A program made the position numbers and the translations under genes. DNA of 64,000 nt from Siphonodentalium dalli (Eukaryota > Mollusca > Scaphopoda > Gadilida > Siphonodentaliidae): contig CP136061.1 in the NCBI GenBank assembly GCA_032622095.1, forward strand, positions 8,648,447 through 8,712,446. Reading direction: 5' to 3'. The notes under the pieces were generated by a model, which was not told the DNA's origin, searched no databases, and saw only the letters and a program-made list of their open reading frames with translations. This document shows, in pieces, positions 41,236 through 54,549 of the stretch (its first letter is position 1; each line of letters starts with the position of its first letter).

Positions 41236-42505
41236 AATGGAACTGATAGCTATGTATGGGCGTGGCGTTACTCACCATCCTGACATTCTTTGCAACTATA
41301 CCCTGGCGTTACTCACGATTCTGACATTATTTGCTACTATACTCTGGCGTACAATGGAACTGATAGCTATGTATGGGCTTGGTGTTACTCACCATCCTGA
41401 CAATATTTGCCACTATACCCTGGCATACATCGGCAGTAATAGTCGTCTGTTATATCTATGTATGGGCGTGTCGTTACTCACCATCCTGACATTCTTTACC
41501 ACTATACCCTGGCGTACAATGGAACTGATAGCTATGTATGGGCGTGGCGTTACTCACCATCCTAACAATCTTTACCACTACACCCTGGCATACAGCGGCA
41601 GTAATAGTCGTCTGTTATATCTATGTATGGGCGTGTCGTTACTCACCATCCTGGCATTCTTTACCACTATACCCTGGCATACAGCGGCAGACATAGTCGT
41701 CTGTTATATCTATGTATGGGCGTGTCGTTACTCACCATCCTGGCATTCTTTACCACTATACCCTGGCGTACAGCGGCAGTGATAGTTATTTATGGGCGTG
41801 GCATTTCTCACCATCCTGACATTCTTTGCTAATATACCCTGTCGTACAGTGGAACTGATAGCTATGTATGGCGTTACTCACCATCCTGACATTCTTTACC
41901 ACTATATCATGGCGTACAACGGCAGTGATAGTTATGTATGGGCGTGGCATTACTCACCATCCTGACAAACTTTGCCACTATACCCTGGCGTACAGTGGAA
42001 CTGATAGCTATGTATGGTCGTGGCGTTACTCACCATCCTGACATACTTTACCACTATACCCTGGCGTACAATGGAACTGATAGCTATGTATGGGCGTGGC
42101 GTTACTCACCATCCATACAATCTTTACCACTACACCCTGGCGTACAGCGGCAGTAATAGTCGTCTGTTATATCTATGTATGGGTGTGTCGTTAATCACCA
42201 TCCTGGCATTCTGTACCACTATACCCTGGCGTACAGCGGCAGTGATAGCTATGTATGGGCGTGGCGTTACTCACCATCCTGACATACTTTGCCACTATAC
42301 CCTGGCGTACAGCGGCAGTGATAGCTATGTATGGGCGTGGCGTTACTCACCATCCTGAAAATCTTTGCCACTCTCCTCTGGCGTACAACGGCAGTGATAG
42401 CTATGTGTGGGCGTGGCATTACTCACCATCCTGGCATTCTTTGCCACTATGCCCTGGCGTACAACGGCAGTAATAGTCGTCTGTTATATCCATGCATGGC
42501 GCCTG
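41236..42505. repeat. 76-bp satellite, main block, ~17 units
   Basis: Units read GATAGCTATGTATGGGCGTG, GCGTTACTCACCATCCTGAC, ATTCTTTGCCACTATACCCTGG, CGTACAGCGGCA (each shown in pieces). Variant units insert TCGTCTGTTATATC. Long frames through it are repeat artefacts. Confidence 0.95.
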
Positions 42506-45017
42506 ATTCTGACATGGGCTTGGGTTACAAAAACCAACCCCTGAAAATAAACACAAATATGAACCTTAGGCCACGTGAATATCATGAGATACCAAACTAG
42601 GTGCAGAAAATGTAAATCAGAATTCTAGACAAAAATATCCGTTGATAGTTCCTAGTCCATGAAACCATGCATGGCTGTTGATCAACATTTGTAACAGCGA
42701 GCCCGAAACCAGACTGCGAATAAAAAATCATATACGTGTATGCGAGATAGAGTCTGTACTATACTATTTAATGTTTTGGCCAAATTTTATAAATTACGCT
42801 ACTAAAAGTAGCGGAATGTTACTTCGATCAAGTTTGGGAATTTCGTCCTATTTTTTCTCTTTTCTGCATAATGTATGTCACTGACCAATTATAATTAACA
42901 TTACTTATCAATTACCAATCAAAATAAATGTTTCATTGTTTTTAATTCCACATAGTATTTCATAATAACAAGCATAATTTAAGAGCAAATTCAAATGTCT
43001 TTTTCAGAAATGGTGAGTTGTTACATTATTCTACCCTTATTCCATTCAATAAACTCATATAGCTTGTGATATGCAACGATCGTTGCATAACAGGAATAGT
43101 GTGACGGGTATCGGATGTCTCTGTTTACATTGCGTACGAAAATACTAATGCTTCCGAAAATATTCAAACAAACTCTTAATGAATGGAGATTTTCAAAAGT
43201 TATTTCATTAACTTTACAACAGATCTGTATTTATCTGGGACTATTTCTTTACACTGGGAAATACTGCATAATTACGATAAACGTCATTACATACCTTACA
43301 GAAGCCAGTGTTAGTTTTGGGTCTCATTTGTTGATTAAGTATGTTTATCGAGGTTTTTGATAATGTAATAAATATAATCTGCAACTCGTCACCAGTTTAT
43401 AGCAGAATTTATACATCTCGTCGAGTAAATTAGGTCTGGGCTCGTTTCGTAAATTACGCTATAAACTGGGGACTCGTTATAAATTGTCTATATAATAGTA
43501 ATAACATGAACATGATATCCTAAAATTATTGTAAATTTGTCGACAACATTTTCCACTAAAGTGCTAATTTCTAAAACGGGAATTCTACTATAAAAGTGTT
43601 GTCTATATTTTGTATTCTATTTTTAAAAATATTTTACCCGAAACCTAAGTATAGGTCCAACTGGGAAATTGGGTTTGTCATTTATTTTCTATAGACGTTT
43701 TCGACTAAGTATTGCTGCAATATTGTTAAAGCGTGAAGCCGATAGAAGCCGATTTAAGATTGACATTTACTAAGGAAACATTATAACGTTGTAACATCGC
43801 CGAGGCAACAAATAGTTCTCAACATTGTAATCATTTGAGTCATTATTTTCACCAAAAACAAATTTGAATATGTGATTATAATTAGTGACGAGGGTACAGA
43901 ATTGTTGACAATTTATGTAATTGTACGAGTGATTTAGAATTACGAGTTTGTGTGCAAAATTAGCCTGATGATGACATTGAAATTTCCATTTGTAATTTAA
44001 ATTTTCACAAATAGATGACGCTGAATTGGTGTAATATAATCAGTTAAATAACAATTACTAAACCGAACACGCATAATTGTCAAGACGGAGTATGCATAAC
44101 ACTGGGGTATGCATTGTGTGTCCATTTATGAACTCCATTTGAAGTAAATATTTCATATTTGATATTTTGCTAGGCATGGTGAATGTTGCCAATTTTTTCT
44201 CACACACAATCACAATTTCCGCGTTTGACAAATGTCAATTGAGGAATGAGGTTTCACTCAATGAACTAGATGTAATATTTGAATGCATGCTAAATAGCAT
44301 GAAAATACAAAAAGCGGTAAACAGAAGTGTCCGCACGTTGAAAATTAATATTCCTAACTTCGCGGCATCTTGTCAATGTCAGTATCACAATCAGACTCAT
44401 TCTCCTAACACGACATCGGTGTTGGAAACGGTTAACAAATGGTAATGTAACGGTTAACAAATGGTTAACAAATGGTTAATGTAACGGTTAACAAACGGTT
44501 CTCACTCCTGACAATCATTTACACAACCCTTTAATAAATCAATTCTTTATAAATAGGTCAATTTGATGAAACTAATTCCATTTAAAATTTCACCTGTCAT
44601 GTGTATCTTGTTTCTCATTTTTGGTACATAAAACCTTCACATTTATAGATATGTGCTCAAGGTAGTGTAAGCGACCACCGATAATGTGCACGCAGGTCGC
44701 ACCACCACAACACTGACACTGAACAGTGTACGTGTCATTCGTTCATGGTTCTATCTGCCATTGAGCACTGTGACCGAACTGCAACTTCACCTGGTTTAAA
44801 ATACCAGTATGTATCTTGTATATTTTTTATGTAAGACAACTATTTTATATACACGAGTATTTTTATTTTATATGCGCAGGTAAGTACCGGTATGCATATT
44901 ATTATTTCTGAACAATGGCACTTAATAATATACAATTGTTGGCATGACTATTGACGTCCACCAATATTATATTACTTCTATTTCCATAGATGCCTTGAAG
45001 TGCAATGGATATTTGAT
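42506..45017. other. No gene seen
   Basis: AT-rich. A short run of AACGGTTAACAAATGG repeats occurs at 44427-44500. Nothing else is supportable. Confidence 0.4.
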
Positions 45018-45320
45018 TTAACCCTTTACCAAACAGAAAGGCCCTGTGCCAATGCATTCTCTTATATATGCGAGTCGACCATAGGTCGCCTCGCATATAT
45101 AAGAGAATGCATTGGCTTAACACATTAAAAATTATAAAATTGTTAAAGAATGTAAGAAAAAATGGTAAAAAGTGTTAAAAAAAAATAATTGTTAGCCCAA
45201 TGCATTCTCTTATATATGCGAGGCGACATATGGTCGACTCGCATATATAAGAGAATGCAGTGACACAGGGCATAACTGTAACTATCACAATGTGATCAAG
45301 GAGCCGGTTCCAATGTATTT
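45018..45320 (+). mobile_element. Double-hairpin foldback element, copy B
   Basis: Hairpins at 45048-45116 and 45195-45264, with the same outer CCCTGTG/CACAGGG ends and an A-rich 78-bp spacer. AACCCTTTACCAAACAG on the left and GAGCCGGTTCCAATG on the right match copy A in reverse. Confidence 0.9.
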
Positions 45321-45599
45321 ATGTATGAGCCATTGTTTCATGCACACTGCCTTAATCATATTTCATGAAGATTCATTCATTCACTAGTTCATCTCGCCCG
45401 ATTCATTATCATATTTGTTGTAGACCAACAGTAATTAATAATAGACAAAGAACTGTTTCTTCATGATTTCTTTTTGGTGTTCACACGTTTGACTTAGAAA
45501 TATTTAGTAAGAATAGGATTTAGGTAACTGAAAATGTTATCTGACTCAGATAAATGTGACCCGCCATATCAAATCCAGTCGTAAGTCTGGATTTTGTTA

Positions 45600-45967
45600 C
45601 CCTGTGCCAATGCATTCTCATATATATGCAAGTTGACCATAGGTCGCCTCGCATATATAAGAGAATGCATTGGCCTAACAATTGTTTACAATTTTAATAA
45701 TTTTTTCTTGTATTCTTTAACAATTTTATAATTTCACCCATACATAGCCCCAGACAAACATGAGCAGACGACACTCTTCTATATGCTTCTATATATGTGT
45801 GGGGCTCCCTACAGGGTAATGGATGTTTTATATTTTATGTCCTAACAATTGTAAGAAACATTTATTTTTTTTAAATGATAAAAACTTGTTAGGCCAATGC
45901 ATTCTCTTATATATGCGAATCGACCTATGATCGACTCGCATATATAAGAGAATGCATTGGCACAGGG
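45600..45967 (+). mobile_element. Double-hairpin foldback element, copy C, containing the ~85-bp mini-element
   Basis: Hairpins at 45606-45674 and 45893-45961, ends CCCTGTG and CACAGGG. The spacer is enlarged by CCCATACATAGCCCCAG ... TGTGTGGGGCTCCCTACAGGG at 45736-45821, homologous to 34226-34312. Confidence 0.88.
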
Positions 45968-48900
45968 TAAACAAATTCATGTTGAGACTGATCAATTGGA
46001 CTGCGAACGTCATCTGACATATGAATCCATAACAAGTTCGAAATATTGTGTGAATATATATTATGAATGGATATAATTAAAATTAATCGAACATCCATCT
46101 GAGCATTCAAATTTGCGATTTTAAAAAGGTGAATGAATAATAACGATATGTCTTGTTCACAAGCACATGCATGCTGTCATTTGTATGTATGCAGCTAACC
46201 TTGCATTTGTTTAGTATTAACATGCCTGGGGTTTCCATATAGACCACACATTCAGGACAAAATTTAACGATTTGTTATAATCATGCTATTTTACAGACTT
46301 TATGACTCGTTCCAACTCGAGTAGATCTTATCGGTTCTACGTATATTGTATAGCTGCAAATTATACAATGACTGGTTTTTTCAAGTAATCAGATAATATT
46401 GTGACGATTCAATTTTAACCTTAAACATCTATACACATGTGATCACAATGCATTATGTGTGGCACACTTGTGTGCCTTCTCATCTGGACGTCGATGGCCC
46501 TGTCACCTCTTTATTGTGTATGTGTAACATATGTGGTCAGCATGAGCTTACCAAGCTACAATATCACGTATAAACAAAACCAGACTCAGAATTTATTCTG
46601 AAATCGCTGGACGTGTTCAGTATGACACATTGTAAATATTAATACACTGTACATACATGTAAATACATATATAATCGTGGTGCATGCAAACATTATAGAT
46701 CGGATATTGTGTTCACTGCAAACTGGGGTGAGTGCGTGTTGTGGGTTGGGTTTGTTGTGATGGGGTATAAAGACTATTAGTGTGTGCATATGGATTTTCC
46801 CTCTTGTATTTCGCTGTACGTATGCACGTGTATGTTGGTTGGTTGGGGCGTATTCGTTCGTAATAGCGCGTTGGTTGGGTGGTGTTTTTGGTGCATGTGT
46901 GTGTAGTGGTTACATGTAGGAACCCAGAATCGTCCTTTGTTTATCGATTTACCATGTGGGTATATTCGTACTATATAAACAACATAATTACTGCTATTGG
47001 TAATATTCAATTCACTGTGAACCACATATACACTGTCATGAATGTTATATACTCATGTAAATTGCACAATAGTTTATATCTTTCCTAATTAAGCTATGGG
47101 AACACATGCAGTAGGTATAATATTTACATAAAACTTTATCATATAGGTTGCATATACTGTAACTGATATGTATGTTTAACCGAACTGAATCTTATCTTAC
47201 CTTACCAGCGGACTCCGTCTGAACATGCATTTCATAGTTTGGTATATGATTCTAACCAAAATAGTTATGGATGTTCAGCGTCACGATGACTTTCAACTCG
47301 TATTGTTTGCAGATTTGGTTTTCGGCTTGTTGGGTTCTAGAATAATTATTACAGGTACACACTAGCCACGTCCCTGCTAACGCACGATTTACACTGATTT
47401 AATGTTTCCATTCGCCGTACAGTTCTGGTCCTATTATATCCAATAGCACAGAATAGCATATACTATTAGTATGACATTAGCACACAAAACACAAACATAC
47501 ACGTGTTCTCCCTTGCGCATGCACCCTCACTCTAAAGATGGTCCATCTTCTGGCATGTCCGAATGATAATGGGGATATTTCCAATCAACAACGGTCAAAA
47601 TGCGAACTATATCATCCGCACCTTTGACATCCCCAATCTGTTTTGGTGACATCTCATCGCCTTTGACACCCGAAATTATGGTGGGTAACTACACTTGGTC
47701 GCGGATAGTATTTTTGCTAACCGCTCTGTAGGCTAGACAATATTATGCTAATTAAATATATATTTTTTCTATTGATATACGCATTATCCACCGTCAGTGG
47801 CTGATAATTATCTTTCAAACAAACTACATAACGTCAAAAAGTGTATACTATTTATGATAAAATCGGAAAATATTACAATTTATGGCTGTTTTGGGATGTT
47901 GTCAAGTTAAGCAGTATGATGTTAGTGTGCTCATGTTTTGAAAAAATCACGGTTTGGAAATTGGATTCTGTTTTTCGGTCAATAAATTGAATTTAGTGTA
48001 TCAGTGCTCGGATAATCCATTGGAATAAACATAGTGCTTAACAAAATGAATGTAAATACAAGTCCAGTTTGTTTGTTGTTGACGTCATGCTGATGTTGTC
48101 ACTAACATCGCGAATCAGAAATTTTCAACACAAAATGTTCTCTTCCAATTTGGGAGGCACAATCAAATCTGACAATCCCAGTTAAGAGCGACGCAGCACC
48201 AATTCGCCACCTAGTGAATCGATAAGCAAAGATATGTGTATACCATACCTATATATATATATATATGACAGCTGAAACAATGACATCACGCTCAAATACA
48301 AGGATAATTTCATTATTTATTAAATCGTCCGGCAGATTCTCGTGATTAATCAATAAACTAAATTTATTATATATGTATCATTGTGTATATATGTATTTCT
48401 ATGTATACATAAGCGTATATATATGAACTGATTGAATTCAGTCATCATACAAACCATTAAGTATAACGTTCATGTACAAACTCCCCTGCCGGCCACCCCT
48501 ATCAAATGTACCCCCATTGACATCCATTAACGAACCACATGACTTATATATTTAACTCGCACCCAGACTTACCCCACCCCCCCCCACCCGCCAGCACCAC
48601 CACACTATCACTCACCACTAATACTTAATAGTATAGTTATTCAAAGTCAATGGTTATTGTATACATGCACCCGTCATGCCAAGCATATTCTTTTTAATAT
48701 ACCGTTTATATTTGTTGTCATACTTATTCTGTATTGTGGGGAGCGGAGATCCATCTAAGTTTTAAGAACTTGTCCTCCAATCCCCTAGTATCTGTAGATG
48801 AATATACTATTAAATTATGTTTAAACCAAACTAAACAATGAACTTTGAACACTTATTGTTGTAAGTTCTTAGTTGCAGGGCGATGAACTCAGGTGTCAAT

Positions 48901-49521
48901 GCATCCAATAAAAATGTTTGACAAGCTGACTCTGACCCTAATAGTCACTTTAATGCCGATAATTACAGGCACACCTTCATATTTGATGGACAAACTAAAA
49001 ATCAATAACAGCAAATCTCTGCATTTACATTTTTTGCTGTAAAATAATTCAAGAGTTGCTAGGAAAGCCGCTAGATTTAGGATAAGTTCTAACCCACTGG
49101 TGTGCACACAGACGATGCCATTCCCTGGGTACATATTGTAGAGTAAGTCACAAGGACTCTACATGTATGTCAACCAAATATAAAGAAGAGAATCGGTGGC
49201 ACGGCGACGGAATACTCAATTTGAAATGATGCTCACATTTGTAGGTAGCACATGGCCACATGATAGTAATTGTGAAGTACATTTGAAGGCGGTTGAGTAT
49301 ACCGATGTAAACATACAGACTGCAATGATGCGTTACTTATCACGCCGCTCATCTACAGCTGTATGATTCTAGGCTATCGAATCATGTCCCTCCGTACTCA
49401 CACACCACTCCGTGTATATGTTAATGTGACGATATATAGAGGATATATAATTAATATCTAATGAGTCGCAATTAAATACGAAATATATTAACCGAATTTG
49501 AGTCTATGGATGTAGACTTAC
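45968..49521. other. No gene seen
   Basis: AT-rich intron or intergenic DNA, with a short TATATA run at 48250 and a C-run at 48578. Near 49300-49400 a decayed partial copy of the next EGF exon's sequence is visible (CAGACTGCAATGATGCGT, ACAGCTGTATGATTC, CACACACCACTCCG). Confidence 0.45.
49316..49425 (-). pseudogene. Decayed EGF exon
   Basis: Compared with the exon at 49522, this stretch keeps ACAGCTGTATGATTCTAGGC, TATCGA and CTCACACACCACTCCG but the frame is lost. It looks like a duplicated exon that has degenerated. Borders are approximate. Confidence 0.55.
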
Positions 49522-49635
49522 AGATTGTGCAATGATCCGTGACATATCCCGGCGTACAATTACAGCTGTACGATTCGAGGCTATCGACACACGTCCCTCC
49601 GTTCTCACACACCACTTCGTCGCAATAGTTTACAT
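49522..49635 (-). CDS. EGF-domain exon, calcium-binding type
   Basis: A 114-bp phase-1 exon; minus-strand acceptor TTGTTTTCAG and donor TCT|GTAAGT. It encodes DVNYCDEVVCENGGTC and YSCNCTPGYVTDHC, six Cys, with a DxN start typical of calcium-binding EGF modules. It is more diverged from the 20-34 kb group than those are from each other. A degraded duplicate lies about 200 bp downstream in gene direction. Confidence 0.85.
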
Positions 49636-51335
49636 CTGAAAACAAGAAAACAATAGTCAGAAATGGTAACGCCACCAAGACCATATAATTATAATATAAA
49701 ATATTATTCATTAGTTAGCGCTAATATAGGCGACTAATGAATACTATTATTTGATTGGCTTGTTAAATAACATCTAATAAATATTCATCTTATTTACAAT
49801 TTAAGGAGTCCTTCTGGCACACGAGAATATTTATCGCGTTTGATTTGCACCAAGTGAACTCGACGCATATATAATTGATACAACAGACCTCTATTATGAT
49901 GATCGTGTCGTTATTTGTTTAAAATACGTATCAATTGACATATACGCACCCGTTCCCTCATTAAAATCTACATATGTCGCCAATTTTAGGGGACCTCCGC
50001 GAATTCGGGGAGGTCCGCAAAGTGACCTCCGCAAATAGGGCCCTACTGCAAATCGGCGCACCCAATGCAATTTGTAAACAAATAAGATTGGCATGCGTTT
50101 TAACGAGGTGAGCTTTAATTAAACGAAAGAAGCAATGCTACATAAACTATCTGTCATGGACTCAGCCAGTGTGCCATATATCCATATATCTGTGTCAACT
50201 AAGGTCGCTTTGCGTGGTAAAAGTGAAAAGTGAAAGTGGAAATTCTGAATATCCTATTGAAAATGAAAGTAGCCTACAATTTTGGGAATTCCGCGGCAGA
50301 TTCAGATAATCTATACTATTGAAAGTGAATGTACGATTCCTGGAATTCTATCAGATATCGCGACTCGTTTTCGTGATCATATGTTATATATATAGGGCCT
50401 ATATGACCACGAAAACGAGTCGAGTCACGATACATCCATCGGTACAAACACATTGTGTATACGATACAATTTTGACTTGATGACCAGAAAATAAAAGATA
50501 GCGGTTACTCCAACAGAACAGGCATGCGCACTCCAATTAAAATTACCCATAATTCACTTCACTACACCAGGGGCTCCCAATGGGTTATACATTATTTTCA
50601 GGCTATCAGATTATTTATATTTTCAACATATTATTACACCGGTAACTTTAAGTTTACAATTTCAGCCTGTCCTGACTCTATCGATACGATTGAGTTATAT
50701 TTTCAAAAACATATTATACACCGGTGGCGTTAACTTTACAAATTCAGCATCTACGTGATTCTATCGGTACGATTGAGTAAGGTACACAAAAACAATCTAC
50801 CACAATGCATTCGCCCTGTCGACCACAGATTATCAAAATCTCCGAAACAACTTACACCACATGTGGCGTAATAAAACTGATCATATTTTACTTTATAGAA
50901 ACTTCAACGTTTCAGCTGAAAAAATACCAAAACATGTTCACTTCTGATGCATTCTGGATTTTGCATAAGGTCGATAAACACTCAAAACACGTGTATATGA
51001 ACAGTGTATGTCACTTTAAGCAGTAGTGACTCCTAATTCGGAGCCAAAATCCAAGCAGACGCTCTCCTATGCATGAGATAGTCGACGTCAGCCTGTCAAT
51101 GATGAGAGTGCATTTTGGATATTCAACGACACAAAATAATGGTCTTCGATTTTGTTCAAACAGTTTTGTTTTCTACTTTTCTCGCATACCATGATTTACT
51201 ATATTGCGTGTTGTAGTACAATTAGCACGTATATATTGTTTACCTGTATCTCACTGGTCACCGATATACTCGGTTTGGCACCACGATTCACTACATTGAG
51301 TGTTGTAGTATAATTAGCACATATAGATTGTTTAC
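49636..51335. other. Intron between EGF exons; one foldback
   Basis: A hairpin at about 50359-50429 pairs CGACTCGTTTTCGTGATCAT with ATGACCACGAAAACGAGTCG. 50570-50720 has a small duplication (ATTATATACACCGGT-like). The AAATTAGCACGTATATATTG block at about 51220 is a duplicated piece of the 51310 exon flank. Confidence 0.5.
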
Positions 51336-51452
51336 CTGTTGTGCACGTGGCGCCGGTGTACCCCGTTTGACACGTGCATGTGTATGACCCGTCAGAATTA
51401 GTTGTACACGTGCCGCCATTTTTGCATGGCTCCGGATGGCAGCTGTCAATGT
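51336..51452 (-). CDS. EGF-domain exon, calcium-binding type
   Basis: A 117-bp phase-1 exon; acceptor TGATTTCAG and donor CAG|GTAAAC on the minus strand. It encodes [16 protein letters not shown] and [14 protein letters not shown], a complete six-Cys EGF module with the DxDxC calcium-type start. It is the most 5' exon of the series in this window; the gene's start must lie to the right. All six exons are phase 1, so any order would splice in frame. Confidence 0.88.
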
Positions 51453-53304
51453 CTGAAATCAACAGTGGAGATAAACATTATCAAGATATAGAGAATACCC
51501 CAAGGTATGAGTGAAAATTCGAGTTTTCTTTCCAGACACGAATGAGATGTTTCAGATATTCAAACAAAAATGTTGGTATTCTTGTTATTATAAGCCCCCT
51601 ATTAATGTTCAAAATGTGTTAAATCAACTCTTATTTAATTAAATTAATAACTCTACTTAATTAGCGAAGCAATATAATGTATCTTGTTATTATATGCCCC
51701 TTATTAATGTTCAACAGTTAACTCTTATTTAATTAAATTAATAACGTTACTTAATTAGCGAAGCAATTATAATGTATCTATTTTAAGTCCATTATTAAAG
51801 ATCGCGTGTCAGTGTTTACAAACAGGAAAGATCTTAGGCCTAACGTAGAAATCGACACGCTGTATAATAATCGATTGATTGATCATAAATTCGTCACTTT
51901 TATTTGGCTAGTGGGTAGTGTACACGCTCTGAACACTCAGTCAACCTTGGTGACATGTGTGTTCCTGGTTGTTGTTAGATTCAAGGCAGCGAGCTACAGC
52001 GAAACATTATGGTTTATTAAAATACTAAAATGTAGGCTTAGTCACGTATACTGATATTTTGTTGGGTTGTGAATGTGAACTCGAACATATCAAAATGGGT
52101 TATATTACAACTAATATATAGGATGTTCTATGGTGTTAAATCATGCCTTTTCCATGACTGTGGCATCAACTGTTTTTCGAAAATTACATTTTGCCGATAC
52201 CAAAGAGAGATTATTTTATCATATTGGGCACTGGTTTAATGATCTGACCATTCAAAAAAACTCCCTTGGAATCATGACTTAGCATTTTTTAATTTCATTA
52301 TTCCCCTTTTTACAAGAAGGACATCCATGTTATATAAGCGACCTATATGTTGCATTTCGAGTATAACGCAATACTGATAAAGTACCACAATATGGTGTAG
52401 GGTGTGCAGCATGTATATGGCTATTTCTTAAAATCACTGTTCGATTTCAAATGTCATGTGTTACAGTAAAGACATATACATTTAGACTTTTCCAGTTCCT
52501 CGTCGAAGAAGGAAGAGTAGTTTAAGATATTCGGGAACTTACTTGTTAAAAAATTTCTGCCAAATAACCCTTGTCTTGTCACATAAACGATATGTGGGCT
52601 TTTATAGGTTACACGAAATACTTTGTTTTCCATAAATGTCTTACTGGACACAAAACAGGATGATATTGATCATGTATTATTCCAACAAAACAGAACAGAA
52701 AGAACATATATGGCTGAAATGAAGCATTCACCATATAGAATTAAGATTGTGGAGACTATAGTTTGCTCAGCTGCCCTCTGCCGTAACTCCACATACACCT
52801 TATGCATAACGTGGAGCATCTACCAGCGATGCGCATGTATATACATGAGTTACAATCGTGTGCCAACTGGGCCAATCAGATGACGCGCGCTCAGTCGCCA
52901 GATAAACAAAATGGATGCTGCTATTCAATGCATCATGCGTGTGAACATATCAACTCAACTACATTACGGGGAGCGTAACCGCGCATTCAAAATGTGTAGA
53001 TACACAAATACAATATATATGAGGAACTGACACAAACCATAGCATGTTGACTGTTACAAGCATATGCTAGTTTATTTTTAAAACAAGTAGTAACTTATTT
53101 GTTTGGAAATACTCAGTAGTTTTCTATAACATTTTGACCAAAGTTTCCAGTCGGAGGTTCGTGAAATAGATCAGTCCATACATCTAGAAGAATCCTTCGA
53201 CTGACAACTTAATGGTCAAAATGTTAGAGCAAACAACTGTGAATTCGGACACAAACGAGGTGTCAGCTTGTTTGAAAATTTTTATAGCATGTGCTATTGT
53301 TTTA
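51453..53304. other. No gene seen; one tandem duplication
   Basis: 51585-51680 and 51680-51780 are tandem copies (TTGTTATTATAAGCCCCCTA; ACTTAATTAGCGAAGCAATA). The rest is AT-rich with no supportable gene. Confidence 0.45.
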
Positions 53305-53528
53305 CCCTGTGCCAATACATTCTCTTATATATGCGAGTCGACCATAGGTCGCCTCGCATATATAAGAGAATGCATTGGCCTAACAATTTTTTACATTTTT
53401 AATAATTGTTTCTTGTATTCTTTAACAATTTTATAATTTCACCCATACAGAGCCCCAGACAAACATGAGCAGACGACACTCTTCTTTATGCTTCTATATA
53501 TGTGTGGGGCTTTCTGCAGGGTAATGGT
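53305..53528 (+). mobile_element. Foldback element, copy D, one hairpin lost
   Basis: CCCTGTG and the first hairpin (53311-53379) are followed by the same spacer and ~85-bp mini-element as copy C (GAGCAGACGACACTCTTC), but the second hairpin is missing; homology ends at AGGGTAATGG. Confidence 0.85.
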
Positions 53529-53818
53529 ATGCAATAAATCACTATCCTAATGTATTACCTTTTTCCTCGATTTAGGTCGCGTTTGCGAATACATGGGCCA
53601 TTTTGAAAGTGTGGTTCTCATCACCGGGAAACCACGTGATAAACTTCCTCTCCCTTTCTTCCTACGACATATATATGGCCAATATGACCACTCGCTACTG
53701 GAGTTTCACTTTACACGTTCTGCACACACCCTCCACATGCATGACATATGCTACTTCAAAACATTTCCGATTGCGCATTCGTGAGTTCTACGTCACTGAT
53801 ATTTTGATATATCGGTCT

Positions 53819-54283
53819 TTCCTGTAACCATTATTCAGGTATTTGTAGATGTATATGAGCATGTTTAGTTGTGGTTAACATTATAATTCCCAGCAATAAA
53901 ATATTACGCCGCATATAACTCGACACTTTTATCAAACCATTAGTACTATTTTGCGATCAAATTTGTGTATTGCCGCAACAAATAAACCTTCTAACACACT
54001 CTTGTCTTGTAGCACATTGTAACGAACAAGTAACTTTCGCAACGTCATCGCGAATTAAATTTCGCTCATCATTTAACCTTCCTGTAACCATTATTCGGGT
54101 ATTTGTGGATGTATGAACATGTCTACTTGTGGCTAACATTATAATTCCCAGCAATAAGACATTGTGCAGCATATAGTTCAACACTTTTATCAAACATTTA
54201 GTACTATTTTGCGAGCAAATATGTCCAATGCCGCAACAAATAAATCTTCTAACATACTCTGGTCGTGTAGCACATTGTGTACT
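53819..54283. repeat. ~265-bp tandem duplication
   Basis: TTCCTGTAACCATTATTCAG at 53819 matches TTCCTGTAACCATTATTCGG at about 54080, and homology continues to GTAGCACATTGT. No ORF of note. Confidence 0.85.
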
Positions 54284-54549
54284 TAATGTGACGAACACGC
54301 GATCTAATCATGAATTAAACAGGAACTACTTATATCAATCTCATCTATACTCGCCTACCATAGTACAATAATGAGTGTTTTATTAGAGTAATGTCCATTA
54401 GAATAGAGCAGTCACTAAAGATGTCAACTTGCATGAACATTACATAAGGGGCAAATATGCATCCTTTATATAAACAGCAAAGTGAGCAGGTGAAAGTACG
54501 TTCAAGTCTCTGCAGCAGAACAAAATACCCGCACTTACAAAGTGTTTTT

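Noticed and set aside
41174-42600. Several overlapping frames of 70-202 codons with VWAWRYSPS/GVTHHPDIL repeats
   Set aside because: All come from the 76-bp satellite read in different frames; 76 is not a multiple of three, so frames interchange unit by unit.
53212-53436. Small proteins sharing SYICESTIGRLAYIRECIG, also near 27.8, 45.0 and 45.9 kb
   Set aside because: Translations of the palindromic foldback elements, seen on both strands; not genes.
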